Source of the DNA: Sabellastarte sp. h YS-2021
Taxonomy: Eukaryota; Annelida; Polychaeta; Sabellida; Sabellidae
Assembly (NCBI GenBank): GCA_964017235.1
Contig: OZ024938.1
Coordinates: 6,749,454-6,813,453 of the forward strand
Direction of reading: 5' to 3'
Length of the DNA: 64,000 nucleotides
Part shown: piece after piece, positions 36,254 to 47,002 of the stretch
Layout of the letters: each line of letters begins with the position of its first letter
Position numbering within the stretch: position 1 is the stretch's first letter
Program-made: the position numbers and the translations under genes
Notes under the pieces: model-generated
Told to the model about the DNA's origin: nothing
What the model saw: only the letters and a program-made list of their open reading frames with translations
Databases searched by the model: none

Positions 36254-36558
36254 TAATCTGCCACTGTTGCCTAGTGGGTAACACACTAGCCTAGGGACAT
36301 AGAGGACATGGGTTCAAACCCAGGTACAGACAGAGGCTCTGATAGCCACTTAAAACTACTGCCATCTGTCATTGTGGGCTATCCCCAGTGGCAGGCTAAA
36401 GAACCGCAAGGATGTTGATAAATGGTCATCCTTGAGCCTCTGTCTTTCAGTTGGGGGAATGTCAGTCACTAGAGAGTTTGGGCTGTACTTTTGCAGTTGG
36501 AATGGCCAAATAGCACTTTGAGTCCTGTAGTACATAGATTTTGCACTAAGTATAAATA
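36254..36558 (+). mobile_element. S3 SINE, full length
   Basis: tRNA-like head: box A gttgcctagtgggtaacaca, box B gggttcaaacccagg; body ccatctgtcattgtgggcta, ctaaagaaccgcaaggatg, gagcctctgtctttcagtt; end gcactaagtataaatata. Three other copies in this window share the body. It lies between the probable noncoding exon and coding exon 1 of gene B. Confidence 0.85.
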
Positions 36559-36766
36559 TACAGTAAAATACAGTAAATACATTCTGCATCAGATATATGT
36601 TTAATCTCCATTTTGAGGTCACTACTTAAAAATTACAAAATACATGGGTATGTTCGTATTGTGTCACTTAATTTCCTGACTTGTTCCAGATGACCCATTT
36701 TAGAGTCATTTATCAAGTTAATTCTATCTTAACTGATACGTTTACATATGTTTCAACTTAGGAGCA

Positions 36767-36869
36767 ATGGGCACTGGTATGAAAAAGTCTTCAATAAAAA
36801 CTCTTCTTGAAATTCTGATGACCACAGGTCTCCAGCTGTTAGTGTGGTTACTTGCAGGAGTCAATGAAG
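36767..36869 (+). CDS. Gene B coding exon 1
   Basis: ATG in gagcaATGGGC, donor gaag|gtattc (phase 1). Encodes MGTGMKKSSIKTLLEIL..., about 60% identical to exon 1 of gene A by eye. Confidence 0.8.
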
Positions 36870-39800
36870 GTATTCTACATTTACTGCTTAATTTGATCAT
36901 TCAGCACAAGTGTTAAACTGATATGCATGGGAAATAAAAATGAATTTGATTGGTAACCAATCGGTTTTGCAGATACAAAAAAAGAACTTTAAGCCATCTG
37001 CTGATTTGTGTGCTGCTGTAGTGTTTTGATTTTGTGTATATTGATACTATATCCCCTTGCATTGCTCTAGTAGTTTATGGAGCTTAAGCCTCTCTTACAT
37101 CCCATCGTACGTGCACGTACATCCTGGTTATAGAAAAAAATCGGCGGATTTGCAAGGCACACTTAAGCTAGGTACACCTGCAATTTTATAACAGAATTTC
37201 AAGGTCGCACAGACCCTGCAATGAAAATTTACATGCACATTTTCTATGCATGCATGAAGTATGGCAATAAACGTATCCATTTCTCAAGGGTAACTTTACA
37301 AGGGACTTGTGCACGTGCATTTCCCTTGCAAGTGTTGTACGATCTCCCCATTTACTTACATTGTTCGCATGTGCTGTAAGATACACTCACGTGTACCTTG
37401 CATGTGTATAAACCCACTTTACAACCTGTAGCTAGTCGCAGATTGTTCTTTGATCTTCAAGTTGTGACACTCTTGTTGGTAGAATTCACCTGCTTGCACG
37501 TGCAAATCTGTACTACCCCACTACCAGGCTACGTTTATATTTTTTAACAATATTTTAGCACACTTACGTGTATGTACACGTATGATGGGATGTAAGAGAA
37601 GTTTTAATACCTATACTAAGGTGAGCAAGCATTTGTCTTTCTTTGAGCAACTTGTTGTTTTGTAAAATGATTGGAAATGTATTTGATTTTGATGAAATTT
37701 TCTGGAAATGTCAAGAATGGCACCAATAAAAGATGGTTCAATTATGGTGGTGATTGCCATATATATTCAGGATTTCTTAAAGGATGTTCTATCATTGCAC
37801 TCACAGGCAATATTAGATAGCTGGGCCCTGACAGGGTTTGTGCTTTGAATGCTCTTGCTGGTATCATTGAAATGTATTTAGTATTTAGCCAGGCAGAGAC
37901 AAAAACACACAAGTTTGACTTTTGTAGGAGGTTGAACTTAAGACTAAATCTTAGGGGCTGGTGTGGAATGATTTGCCACTGGAAATTCGAACTGCTCCTA
38001 CACTATCAAGTTTCAAAAGGCGACTTAAAACTTATCTGTTTCAGAAGTCTTTTCCTCCCTAGGTTTTTTACTACCGAACACCGATAGTCCTCTGGTAATG
38101 ACCGTATTATGTCTCATGACTTATGATTTATGTATTACGATTTGGATTGTGTGCCTTAGAATCCACGAGATTGGAGATTAAGCACTTGGACAAATGATAC
38201 CTGATACATAGTGGCTCAGATGACCACTTAAAATGGCGGTCCTCTGTCATTGGGTCCTATCCCCAATGGCAGGTTAAAGAACCTCAAGGACGTTGATAAA
38301 TGGTTATCCTTGAGCCTCTATCTTCCAGTTAGGGGAATGTCAGTTACTTGTGAGTTGGGGCTGTACCTGTACAGTCGGATGGGTCCTGTAGTATATAGAG
38401 ATATTGCACTGAGTATAAATACATAATAATAATAATAATACATAAGTTCCCCCATGAAATAACTTCGCTAGAATTTGTTACCCCATAGATATTATTCTTG
38501 TTAGTGTTTTAAATGATTATTTACGAATTATATTACATAAATAGCTATAAGAATAAAATAATGTTAAGAATGCTCAAAAGTATACAAAATATAATATGTT
38601 TTAGGCATATACTAGAATCAATTCTACAGGTAAAAAGACCTCATTTACGGGTGTTTTGTCACCAGACACTTTATAAAAAAGGAAAAGTTTCAGTTTTCTA
38701 CAGTTTCAAAATTGGTTTGGCAAATTGTGTTACGTGAGCAACATTTCAACTACACAAGGCCAAAAGGGTTTCTATCTACTAGCGTGAGCTGCAAACCCAT
38801 CAGAAATAGGAGTAGTGCAATGAAGCGGTCACCCATCTCAGTACTAATGTAGCCCATTCTGCTGAGCTTCAGTGAAGAGATAGATACTCATCACAACTTG
38901 CCACAATTCATGAAAGTCCGGAGAGGGAAACAAAAAACAAAAAAAGTGATTCTAGTAGGGTGAGCCTCGCTAAATCTTGTGCTTAAAAACATTCAAATAT
39001 GAATGACAAGGCTTGAGTTATTTCATGAATCTTGCCAAAGAGAAGCTTGTCTTAGTCTTAATCTGTATTTCTGTTATCATATGTTACCATACCAATGGCA
39101 TTAGAGCAATGCCTACCTAATTGATATAGCTTATTCTAAGCTCTCATTCTGGTCTATGTTGTTTCATTTACAGCCTTGGAGATTGTCATTGACATACTAG
39201 AATGGATCATAAGCTTTCGTGAAAGCAGAGAATTGTGGGTGGAACAAGTTAAAGAATCAACTAATGACAAGGTGGCTGCATATTTGAAAGGCATTAGCAG
39301 GGTGGGTATAAATTTATAAAAACTAGGTTATAACATGATATTTAACAGAACGTTTTACTACATAAAGTATAAGTCTGAGCAATAATGAAACAAAATCTGT
39401 GTGAAGAAACAGTTGGTAAATGTTGATAAATGTAGTCTATATTGGATTTCATTGTTCACCATATGGTGTATGTAACCTGAACATAGGGAAATAATAACCA
39501 AGTATATATTTATCCCAAGTGCCCTTTATAAGAATTATATGGATGATTTCATTGAAACAAACTTTGAAATTTTTGAATTCACTGGTGCCCCTTACTATGG
39601 ACATGTTCTACAGGTGATATTTTTCAATGCTGTTATATTTTACTAAAGTGTCTATTATAAAGACCAGAAGTGCGCAGACTACATAAAACAATGCAGTGTG
39701 CATATTTTTGCGTACATTTATCTGAGGCAATAAATGGACGATTGCCGATAATAGAGAAACAAACAATACAGAAAAACATAAAGTGCGACAAGTAGGTGTC

Positions 39801-42800
39801 TATAGAAAATTATATACAATAATATTTATGGATTAGTAAATGAAACCAGTCTTTATAATAGAAATAAAGTCCTCGGGTTCGTACTTTATGACCTCTATAA
39901 AAAGGACAGAACTTCTGGCATAATGGACTCATGCTCCGCCTTTTATAGAGGTCATAAAGTACTCACCCTTGGACTTTATTTCTACACTAACCTATTTACG
40001 TTGCATCCTGACTAGTTAACACAATACCCTGTTTATATGTTTTAGGTGATCGAATCCAATAGTTTTCTGGGGCCGATTCCACTAAAGGTCTTAAACTTTA
40101 GTCCCTTTATTGGCTAAGTCTTGGACTTAAATCTAAGGTCTTATGTCTGGGACTTAAATGGATTTCACAAAGGGGTGATTTAGCTAAGTCCAAGCTTATA
40201 AAATAACCACAGTGGTTTTCTGTGTCATATGACATTTTATATCCTTCATTTGATGCATTTTTGTAAGGATAAGTGCTGTTTTAAAATAGAAAAACCGTGT
40301 TACATCATATAAACTTATGGCGGCCATATTTAAGTCCTCTTTACAAAATTTAAGCCCACTACTTCCCAAACTTAAAATTAAGTCCACTGACTTAGCAATT
40401 TCATGGACTTAGCTGATTTGTAAAATCCGCTAAGTCTAAGACCACAGTCTTAACATTCTGTTCACAAAATTTAAGACCAAAGTCTTAAATTTAAGTCTAA
40501 ATCTGGACTTAAGTTCCTTTGTGAAATCGGTCCCTGATGATTAAGAAAATGTGAGGCAGAAAGGTGAATGATTGTGTCAGTATTTTTGGTTATGTTTTGA
40601 TTTGTTTGTTTGTCTGACTGTTGGTTTGGCTGTGTTTGGGATACCTCCAAAAATAATGAACAAATCTTCCTGTATTATTTTATATGGGTGGGGCCTGGTC
40701 ACATGAACAACTAACTACATTTCAGAAAGATCCCATAGATATTCTGGACACAAAATATCCTGAAGTTTTGAAATTGTACCCTAGTGGAGATCTGCACTTA
40801 AGAATGCTTTCTGGTTGTATATATATTCAGTAACTGTTTTTAAGACATTATCCTTCTTACAGAACAGTACTGGTAATGTCCTGAAGAAGAACGTTGCTGT
40901 TACTGAGCAAAATGGCAGACGTGTGATTAACTTTCCATTGACAAAGACATGGGAAGATACTGACCTCTGTGCAAGAAAGTATGAGCTAGGTATATATTGT
41001 TCTTAGCTTTATCTATAACTTAAAACATAGAAGTATAAAATTATTGACTGCTGAGAGCTGTATTGTACACATGCTCTTTATTTATGCAACTTGTCAATAC
41101 TAAAGCTAGAATTTGAGATATAAATGTCAATTATCAGAGTATTCCAAGACAAATACTGGCCTCAGTTTCCTAGTGGTTAAAGGGGTTTAACTTCAGAATG
41201 AAGTGTTGCCCTTTACTATTACTCCATGTACTTGACTCCAGGCCTTGCTATTGAAAGGGACCCAAAACCTCAACTTTGCCTCAGCTATGCCAATAAGAAT
41301 GTCAGAAGCAATTTTAGGTAATATTTATAGTGTATTATGTACTACATATCTTCATGAATAAGACAATAATTTACATATATTCCCAATATTAATTCAAAGC
41401 ATATTACATAAATGTTTTACTTATAACTAGAATGTACTCTTGAGGACAAATCTCAACCAAGGCAATCAAGTATTCCTACATTGTAATTTCATCCAGATAC
41501 TGCTCTTTTATAGAAATTTTCATGAAGAACATTCATTAGTTTTGGATTAATCACAAATACAAACTGACAAGCAGCCATAACAGCTACACCTAACATATAA
41601 CTTCCTTGGTGGAGATAATAAAAAGAAATGATAATCATTTACATGTCACTTCTTTGAAACTCAGTGAATGCATAAATGCACATTCATTGCTTTCACAGGA
41701 ACACCATCCTTATGTGAAACAAAGAAGAACATTCTGCTTATTGGTAGTGAATCCTGCAATAAAAGGTCATTTATTGATTCCTTGGCAAATCATGCTCTTG
41801 GAGTGACAAGGGAAGACAACTTTAATGTTGGGGTGACAACCAAAAATACAGAACCACAGATGATAGATGTCTACACAATTCCTTCCACCACGAACACCAG
41901 GATGCACTTTACATGTAATGTACTCGATCTACCTGACTTTACTGCAAAGCAATCAGACCAAGATGTGGACAGTGTGTTGGACCGACTATCCAAGCTCCTA
42001 AAGAATCCATTAGTTCATGGCATAGACAGTATTCATGCTATTGTACTCCTGTTCCATCCAGAAGACCAGAAATTGCTGTCCCTTTATCAACACACACATC
42101 AGTATCTTATCAAACTCTTTGGATGTGAAATTGAAGATAAGACATTCAACTTACTTTCTGGCAAATCAGCAGAGTGTAATTCATATGCAAGCCTTGAATC
42201 TATGATGACCAAGGCTGGTATACCACAAAAGGTGAACTACCCTTTTTATTGTGGCACATACTACCAAGACAACTCCAGCCTCCCTAAAGCTGAACTGGAG
42301 CAGCAGGGGTCTGAAATGGAGAAGAGCTTAGATGATTTCCTTGGCAGACTTGAAGCTGTAAAGCCTCAGAGCTTAACACTCTCCCATGAAAATCTTGACA
42401 AGAGGACTATGGCAACAGAAGGCTTGCAACAACTCCACAGCGTAATCAGGGTTGGCCTTCAGCAAATTCAGAATGTTAAAACCGAAAAAGAACAGATAAA
42501 GAATGAAGCCAAAGGATGCACATACATCTCTGAGGTAAAGGAGTTTAAATATAGCATCTATAGAACCAACAAAATAAAGAGGGATCTAGCTTACCAAGGT
42601 GAAGCAGTAACCAATTGCTCTGTTTGCTTTGTCACTTGTCATGATCATTGTGAAATTGAGGAGGATGCTGGTAAAGCCGATTGCTGTGTCATGTATGATG
42701 GCTATTGTACCCAGTGCCCTGGGAAGTGTTATTGGGATCAGCACTTCAATAGAGCTTTCATAGTATTGGTGAAGGTACATAAATCTGAGGCAAGATTCTC

Positions 42801-43125
42801 AGAGATCCCTACTAGATATAATTTAAATCAAAGCAGCAAAGTCTCGGATTTACTGAATGCCCTTAACAGTGACATCAGAGCCAGCGAAGAAAATGTCATG
42901 GAAAACATGAAGAAAACCATTCACAATACTCGTGTTATTCATGAGATATCAGGAAAAACAAGTCAGACCCCTGCTGGAAATATCCTGGAAGAAATTATCC
43001 TTGGAGAAAAAAGAGATGAGGTAGATGGCTGGAAAGAAAGGATTGCATTGCTGCAGTTATTGAAACAAAGAGTTGAAATGGAGTTGAAAATGGAAAGTAT
43101 TGGCAATAGTAAAAAGCAACAATAA
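36767..43125 (+). CDS. Gene B: degenerate AIG1/GIMAP-like GTPase with Cys-rich domain (4 coding exons)
   Basis: Coding exons 36767-36869, 39174-39301, 40863-40989 and 41699-43125 join in frame (1785 nt, 594 residues). Residues 1-119 form three helical exons. The P-loop-like turn GSESCNKRS at 135-143 keeps Lys141, but the Gly before it is Asn and the Ser/Thr after it is Arg; the G3-like DLPDF begins at Asp196. 'IHAIVLLF...YLIKLFG' (about 231-261) fits an AIG1-type domain. The Cys-rich part has Cys at 426, 429, 433, 437, 448, 449, 456, 459, 463 and His468, and could bind two metals. Helices around 350-392 and in the last 45 residues could pair. Sister of gene A. A membrane- or complex-associated immune pseudo-GTPase is the best guess; biochemical activity cannot be read from sequence. 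Confidence 0.87.
37090..37601. mobile_element. MITE in intron 1 of gene B, ACGTG-rich
   Basis: Ends tctcttacatcccatc and gatgggatgtaagaga are inverted, followed inward by gtacgtgcacgtac on the left and tgtacacgtat on the right. The interior has many ACGTG words. Not in gene A intron 1, so it inserted after the duplication. Confidence 0.8.
37950..38060 (+). mobile_element. LINE ORF2 C-terminal fragment in intron 1 of gene B
   Basis: Reads VWNDLPLEIRTAPTL then SSFKRRLKTYLFQKSF and a stop, the standard end of CR1/L2/Jockey-type ORF2 proteins (WNxLPxxIR...SFKxxLKTxLF). 5'-truncated; the 3' UTR seems to run to about 38200. Confidence 0.8.
38211..38436 (+). mobile_element. S3 SINE, head missing
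   Basis: Body aaaatggcggtcctctgtca ... ctcaaggacgttgataaatg ... gagcctctatcttccagtta, ending gcactgagtataaatacata then (ATA)n. Lies directly after the LINE fragment. Confidence 0.8.
39174..39301 (+). CDS. Gene B coding exon 2
   Basis: Acceptor tttacag|CC, donor GCAGG|gtgggt, 128 nt. Encodes ALEIVIDILEW...TNDKVAAYLKGISR. Confidence 0.85.
39302..40068. other. Intron 2 of gene B, first part
   Basis: At about 39856-39990 the words aagtcctcgggttcgtactt, tatgacctctataaaaagg and their reverse complements face each other, forming a fold-back of about 130 bp. No gene. Confidence 0.45.
40069..40534. mobile_element. 'aagtc'-arm MITE in intron 2 of gene B
   Basis: Ends ggggccgattccactaaagg and cctttgtgaaatcggtccc are inverted; both arms consist of many cttaag/gactta/aagtc words. 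The core caagcttataaaataacc, acagtggttttctgtgtcat is shared with 45815-46402 and 53052-53638. Confidence 0.85.
40575..40830. mobile_element. Shared 'cctccgccaagg'-type repeat before exon 3 of gene B
   Basis: tttgtttgtctgactg, gatacctccaaaaataatgaa, agtggagatctgcacttaag, then the exon 3 acceptor region. Occupies the same position as 16012-16360 in gene A, so the insertion is older than the gene pair. Confidence 0.65.
40863..40989 (+). CDS. Gene B coding exon 3
   Basis: Acceptor ccttcttacag|AAC, donor CTAG|gtatat, 127 nt. Encodes NSTGNVLKKNVAVTEQNGRR.... Confidence 0.85.
41159..41275 (+). mobile_element. Old S1-like SINE in intron 3 of gene B
   Basis: ggcctcagtttcctagtggtt at the head and cttgctattgaaagggaccc then aaaacctcaacttt at the tail match S1 with much divergence. 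Part of it may align to about 17205-17270 in gene A, which would make it older than the duplication. Confidence 0.5.
41699..43125 (+). CDS. Gene B coding exon 4 (G-like domain, Cys-rich domain, stop)
   Basis: Acceptor gctttcacag|GA, stop TAA at 43123-43125. The open frame extends upstream to an ATG at 41668, but the conserved acceptor and phase agree with gene A and with exon 3, so 41699 is the better border. Confidence 0.9.
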
Positions 43126-43305
43126 AAAGATGAGCAGATTTTTTTCATTTCTGTTGCAAGTTTGAAAAAGTAACCATTTTATTCATTGTAATGAAGACTG
43201 AGTACATTTTATTAGCTTGTTGAATATGTGTCTATAACGTTGTGATAATACATGATACTTGATGATGTAGATATTATATTGACAAATAAAAATGTTTATG
43301 CATGT
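43126..43305 (+). terminator. 3' UTR and poly(A) signal of gene B
   Basis: Short 3' UTR; AATAAA at 43285-43290 in gacaaataaaaatg, matched to the gene A signal. Confidence 0.75.
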
Positions 43306-44280
43306 TTAACTTGCTGTCCACTAGTTACTTTCCTCAAGGAAAAATGTTATTACACATATCCACCATTTAGAATTGCTTGTTCAACGAAATTTCCTTAATT
43401 TTTTTTTTGAAAAAAAGAACATGAGCAAAGGAACACTTCAGAAAAGCTTTGTTCTTTGTGTTGATCTGTGGCTTAAAATGTTTTCTTCGCAAAAAGTGAA
43501 TGGTTTGGATGAAAAAAAACACAGCAAAATGTAAAAAGTCCTATTCTACATGTTGTTGTTTTTTGCTAAAGCAAAATTTAAGGAATTAAAAATAAATTAA
43601 AACTACAAACTAAACAATGCACATTGTGGATGAACAAGAAATAATGTGAGCTTTAACAAAATACTTCATTTAAACTTTTATCCAAATGTTACAGAAGCTC
43701 TAAACTGATCAATTATATTATCCTGAACATTCAAGAGACAAAGAAACTAAGGTATAAATATACATATAATTTTATCATCCTTGTCATTCCAGAAGCAAAG
43801 ACGTCCCTTGATCACTGCAATTTAGTTTATTCAGCAACCACAAATAAAAATCGGGGATTTCCCATCACTGAATCAGATCCTATTTATAGACCATATACTT
43901 CAATGGCAAAATAGAACCCAATACCAAATAACCACATAATATACACATATGATACTAGTGGATAAGTCATTTCTATATTTCGGGATATATTAGTTCAGGA
44001 AACTAGCTTTGTATTAAGATATACAAACAACTAAATGTAACAGTACATTATATACTGAATATTTTCTATATTAAAAAGAAACTCAAGCCCTTGGCAAGGC
44101 TAGGCATGCAGTTATGTTGAAATATGAGCAGAGCTTCTTTCACATAATGTTAAATCATATACATAACTCAGAGTTGTACATACAAGTCAGTAAACCATCA
44201 AAATATACAGTTTAGTAGGAGATACATTATAAGAAACTGAGTCATACAGCTGGCTTAGTAAGTTATATGATTATCACATG
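43306..44280. other. Downstream of gene B; no gene
   Basis: 43370-43470 aligns with the flanks of the S1 SINE at 20977 in unit A. 43900-44270 carries the tatatgactt/gtcatata words seen downstream of gene A. Confidence 0.5.
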
Positions 44281-44284
44281 CACT

Positions 44285-44436
44285 TAAGTCTGGACTGGCT
44301 AACCAAGCACCTAAGTAACCAGTCAGTTCATGGCATAGATAAGACCATAAGTTGTATCTTTTTAAACACACATACACCAGTATCAAGTTCTTTGGGTGTA
44401 AAATCTAAGATAATAACATTCAACTTGTTTTCTTTT
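44285..44436 (+). pseudogene. Fragment of a third GTPase-like gene copy
   Basis: The peptide LDWLTKHLSNQSVHGIDK corresponds to LDRLTKLL.NP..HGIDS of genes A and B. After a deletion of about 60 nt and small frame changes, nucleotides 44368-44436 (aacacacatacaccagtatc ... aagttctttgggtgt ... acattcaacttg) match the segment encoding QHTHQYLIKLFGCEIEDKTFNLL. This is a piece of exon 4 only. It shows that at least one more copy once lay here. Confidence 0.8.
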
Positions 44437-44690
44437 TCTACTTTATGTTCAAGGTTTATGTATGATATTACTGGCTATTAATACCATATGTTTGTTAGCT
44501 GAGAGTAAGTTGAATGTAATACTTATTAATTATATCTATGATAAAATGGTTAACTTACTTTTTTTTCTACTTTGTGTTCGTGTATGGCATACTGGCTGTT
44601 TATACCATGTATATGCTAGATGAGAGAGAATTGAATAGATTATTTACTAATAGTGTATATAATACTCTGTTGTATAGAAAGTTGGACAAT
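44430..44690 (+). repeat. Diverged tandem duplication, about 125-bp unit
   Basis: 44430-44553 (tttttctactttatgttc ... actggctattaataccat ... tagctgagag) repeats at 44560-44680 (tttttctactttgtgttc ... actggctgtttataccat ... tagatgagag). It abuts the third-copy fragment. Confidence 0.65.
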
Positions 44691-44729
44691 ACCAGTTAAA
44701 GCCCTACTTGCTTAGACTTGCATACCCTC

Positions 44730-44835
44730 CACCATAGTATATCTCCCCTTGCGGCTGCTAATTTTGGATCCTCGTCTTGCCTTTTTTGCCTTGAGGACGT
44801 TGCGTCAATTTTGCGCTATATAAATGTTTCTATTC
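44730..44835 (+). mobile_element. LINE 3' tail fragment
   Basis: Ends ttgcgctatataaatgtttc, the kind of tail seen in L2/CR1-like LINEs. No coding part left. Confidence 0.45.
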
Positions 44836-45321
44836 TATATATGATTTATTAAGTCCAAATAAAAAGTGTGTTATAGATAGGTCTTAATAAGCTGTATATA
44901 AAAAGAAATTGTGGCTACATAGAACTTTCTTATTAAAAAGCTGTGAAGCGTGTATCTCATTTCTGCTACTTTACACATCAGCTATTTCTGTGTATTTTGT
45001 TCGTCTTACTAAAGTGGCTGTTCCACTGTCATGAATGGAGTTATATTGAAAATGTTGGGCCTTGTTGGACTTATCTGCTCTCTCTTGTTTGTATATAACT
45101 TACTGCCCGATTGATTATGTAAGTCTATTTATTTTACAACATTAGCCTCTCATTGGCACACAGACAATTGAGCAAGGCTATGATTGGGTCAAAATATTTC
45201 CAAACAAGATCACTCAGAGAGTGCATATCAAAAGTTCAGAAACTATGGTTAGTTGTAGACCATTCCCAAAATTAAATGAGTTCTATGTTAGATCAAGACC
45301 CATCTACCGTACAACAGGTTT

Positions 45322-45338
45322 TGTGTGTGTGTGTGTGT
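45322..45338. repeat. (TG)n microsatellite
   Basis: Eight to nine TG units. The matching place in unit A (near 26600) has no such run. Confidence 0.9.
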
Positions 45339-45559
45339 AATCTTCTTGACATTCAAAATTTAATGACCACATAACCTCTTTGGTGGAAAGAAAACAACAG
45401 TATAAAAAATTTGGTAATCAGTAATGACTGATCTAGAAATACCTGCTAGCTAAAACACTGAGTGTGTAATAACATTGTGAAAAAGGCTTATAATTGTTCT
45501 TGAACACATCTTCTATATCACCAGGTATCAAAGATTTACATTATTGTACTGATGTCCTC

Positions 45560-45670
45560 TCACCACAAAAGTACCTGTCGTAATATGACCTGTTCTGTGA
45601 TGAAACGCAAATAAATAAATAAATGGGTAAATAGGTAAGTATATGGGTAAATAAATAAATAAGTAATTTT
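45560..45670 (+). mobile_element. S2 SINE tail remnant
   Basis: gtcgtaatatgacctgttct, gatgaaacgcaaataaataa and further AAAT/GGTAAAT units correspond to the S2 3' end and tail; head and body are gone. Confidence 0.65.
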
Positions 45671-45679
45671 ACCATCACT

Positions 45680-46510
45680 TTTGGAATTTGATGCCCCAGC
45701 TTTGTGGAATTAGGAATTCAAATAGTCATTCTGTGTCATCTTTCAGGTACATATTCAAGACAAGCCTCTTCAGTAGTTTACCTTCAATACCTCTCCTGTC
45801 TCCCTTGTATCTCTGGGGCGGATTTCATGAAAGGTCTCAGACTTAGCCCAGTCTCAGGCTGAGCCACTGGCTCAAATCTGAGCCTTTTGGCTCAGCTAAG
45901 TCTTTGTCTCAAATGGTTTTCACAGAAGGGGTTTCAGTTGAGACCAAGCTTATCAAATAACCACAGTGGTTTTCTGTGTCATGTGACCATTTTTTGTAGT
46001 CAAAATATTCTACTGATGACATATATGTTCCTTGTTTGACACATAATATCTCTGGTCAAATACCATTTTGCAATGGGAAACCTTGTAAACATGTAAAAAC
46101 ACCCAAAGACTACTTCGGGGGGTTGTTTTATATACTTGTACCCTAGTTTCAGCCATTTCAAATTTTGAAGTGAAGAAAGAATTATGGCGGTCATATTTGA
46201 GCCTTTGTTTACAAAACTTAAGCCCACTTTCTATCAGTCTCAACATTTGAGCCAGTGGCTCAGCCAAAGCTGAGACTGAGACCTTTTGTGAAATCCATTA
46301 AGGCTGAGCCCATGGGATCAAGTAAAATATTCCAATAATTTGAGACAAAAGTCTCAAGTTTGAGCCTGAGACCGGGCTAAGACCTTTCGTGAAATCTGCC
46401 CCTGGTGTTGGCCTGTTATTTATCTGGATTGGAATTTTTTCCTTTCCCTTTGTCTGGCTCTCACCTTAGAGTCTGGCGTATCATGGGGATTAAGTGCTAT
46501 AAAAGTACAG
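45680..46510 (+). mobile_element. LINE 3' end split by a MITE
   Basis: Before the MITE: APALWN..., then SFRYIFKTSLFSSLP in another frame, an ORF2 C-terminus. After it (46403-46510): gcctgttatttatctggatt ... ggggattaagtgctataaaa, a LINE 3' UTR. The MITE at 45815-46402 lies between the two parts. Confidence 0.7.
45815..46402. mobile_element. 'ggctcag'-arm MITE (588 bp)
   Basis: Ends ggggcggatttcatgaaagg and cctttcgtgaaatctgcccc are inverted. Arms consist of ggctgagcc, ctcagtct and gagccttt words. The core caagcttatcaaataaccac, agtggttttctgtgtcatg is the one found in the 'aagtc'-arm MITEs at 40069 and 53052. Confidence 0.88.
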
Positions 46511-47002
46511 AATTTATTGCAGAGGAATGAGTGATTTAAACACTCTTTAATATTTCAATTGTTATTTTCATTTTTAATGAAATGTCTTAACCAACCTTTG
46601 ATTTAAGTCAATCATTATCTTAGAGGAGTTTGGGTGATTTTTAGACAAATCCTGAAACTAACTCAGCTACAAATGTGCTATAACTATCAACAGAAAGTTA
46701 TGTTTAAATAGCTTCTCCTCAAAACATGTTTTGCTTAATCTCCAAAAGAAAATGGTTGATAAACTTGGAGCTGCATAATTATAATTTATATTTTCACCGA
46801 TGTCCTTTGACATGAATATTGTGGAGTTTTACTTATTACTCAAACTGACACATTCCCGTCCAGTTAGGGGTTGGATTCCCAAGATAAAATAAGAAAAACA
46901 TGTCATTCAGAAAGCTTCCTTGAATCTTCTGATAAACAGACAGTTTTATATTTTATTCAAATTGCAAGTATATTAGCTTGTCCCCTGTGCACATTTTACT
47001 GT

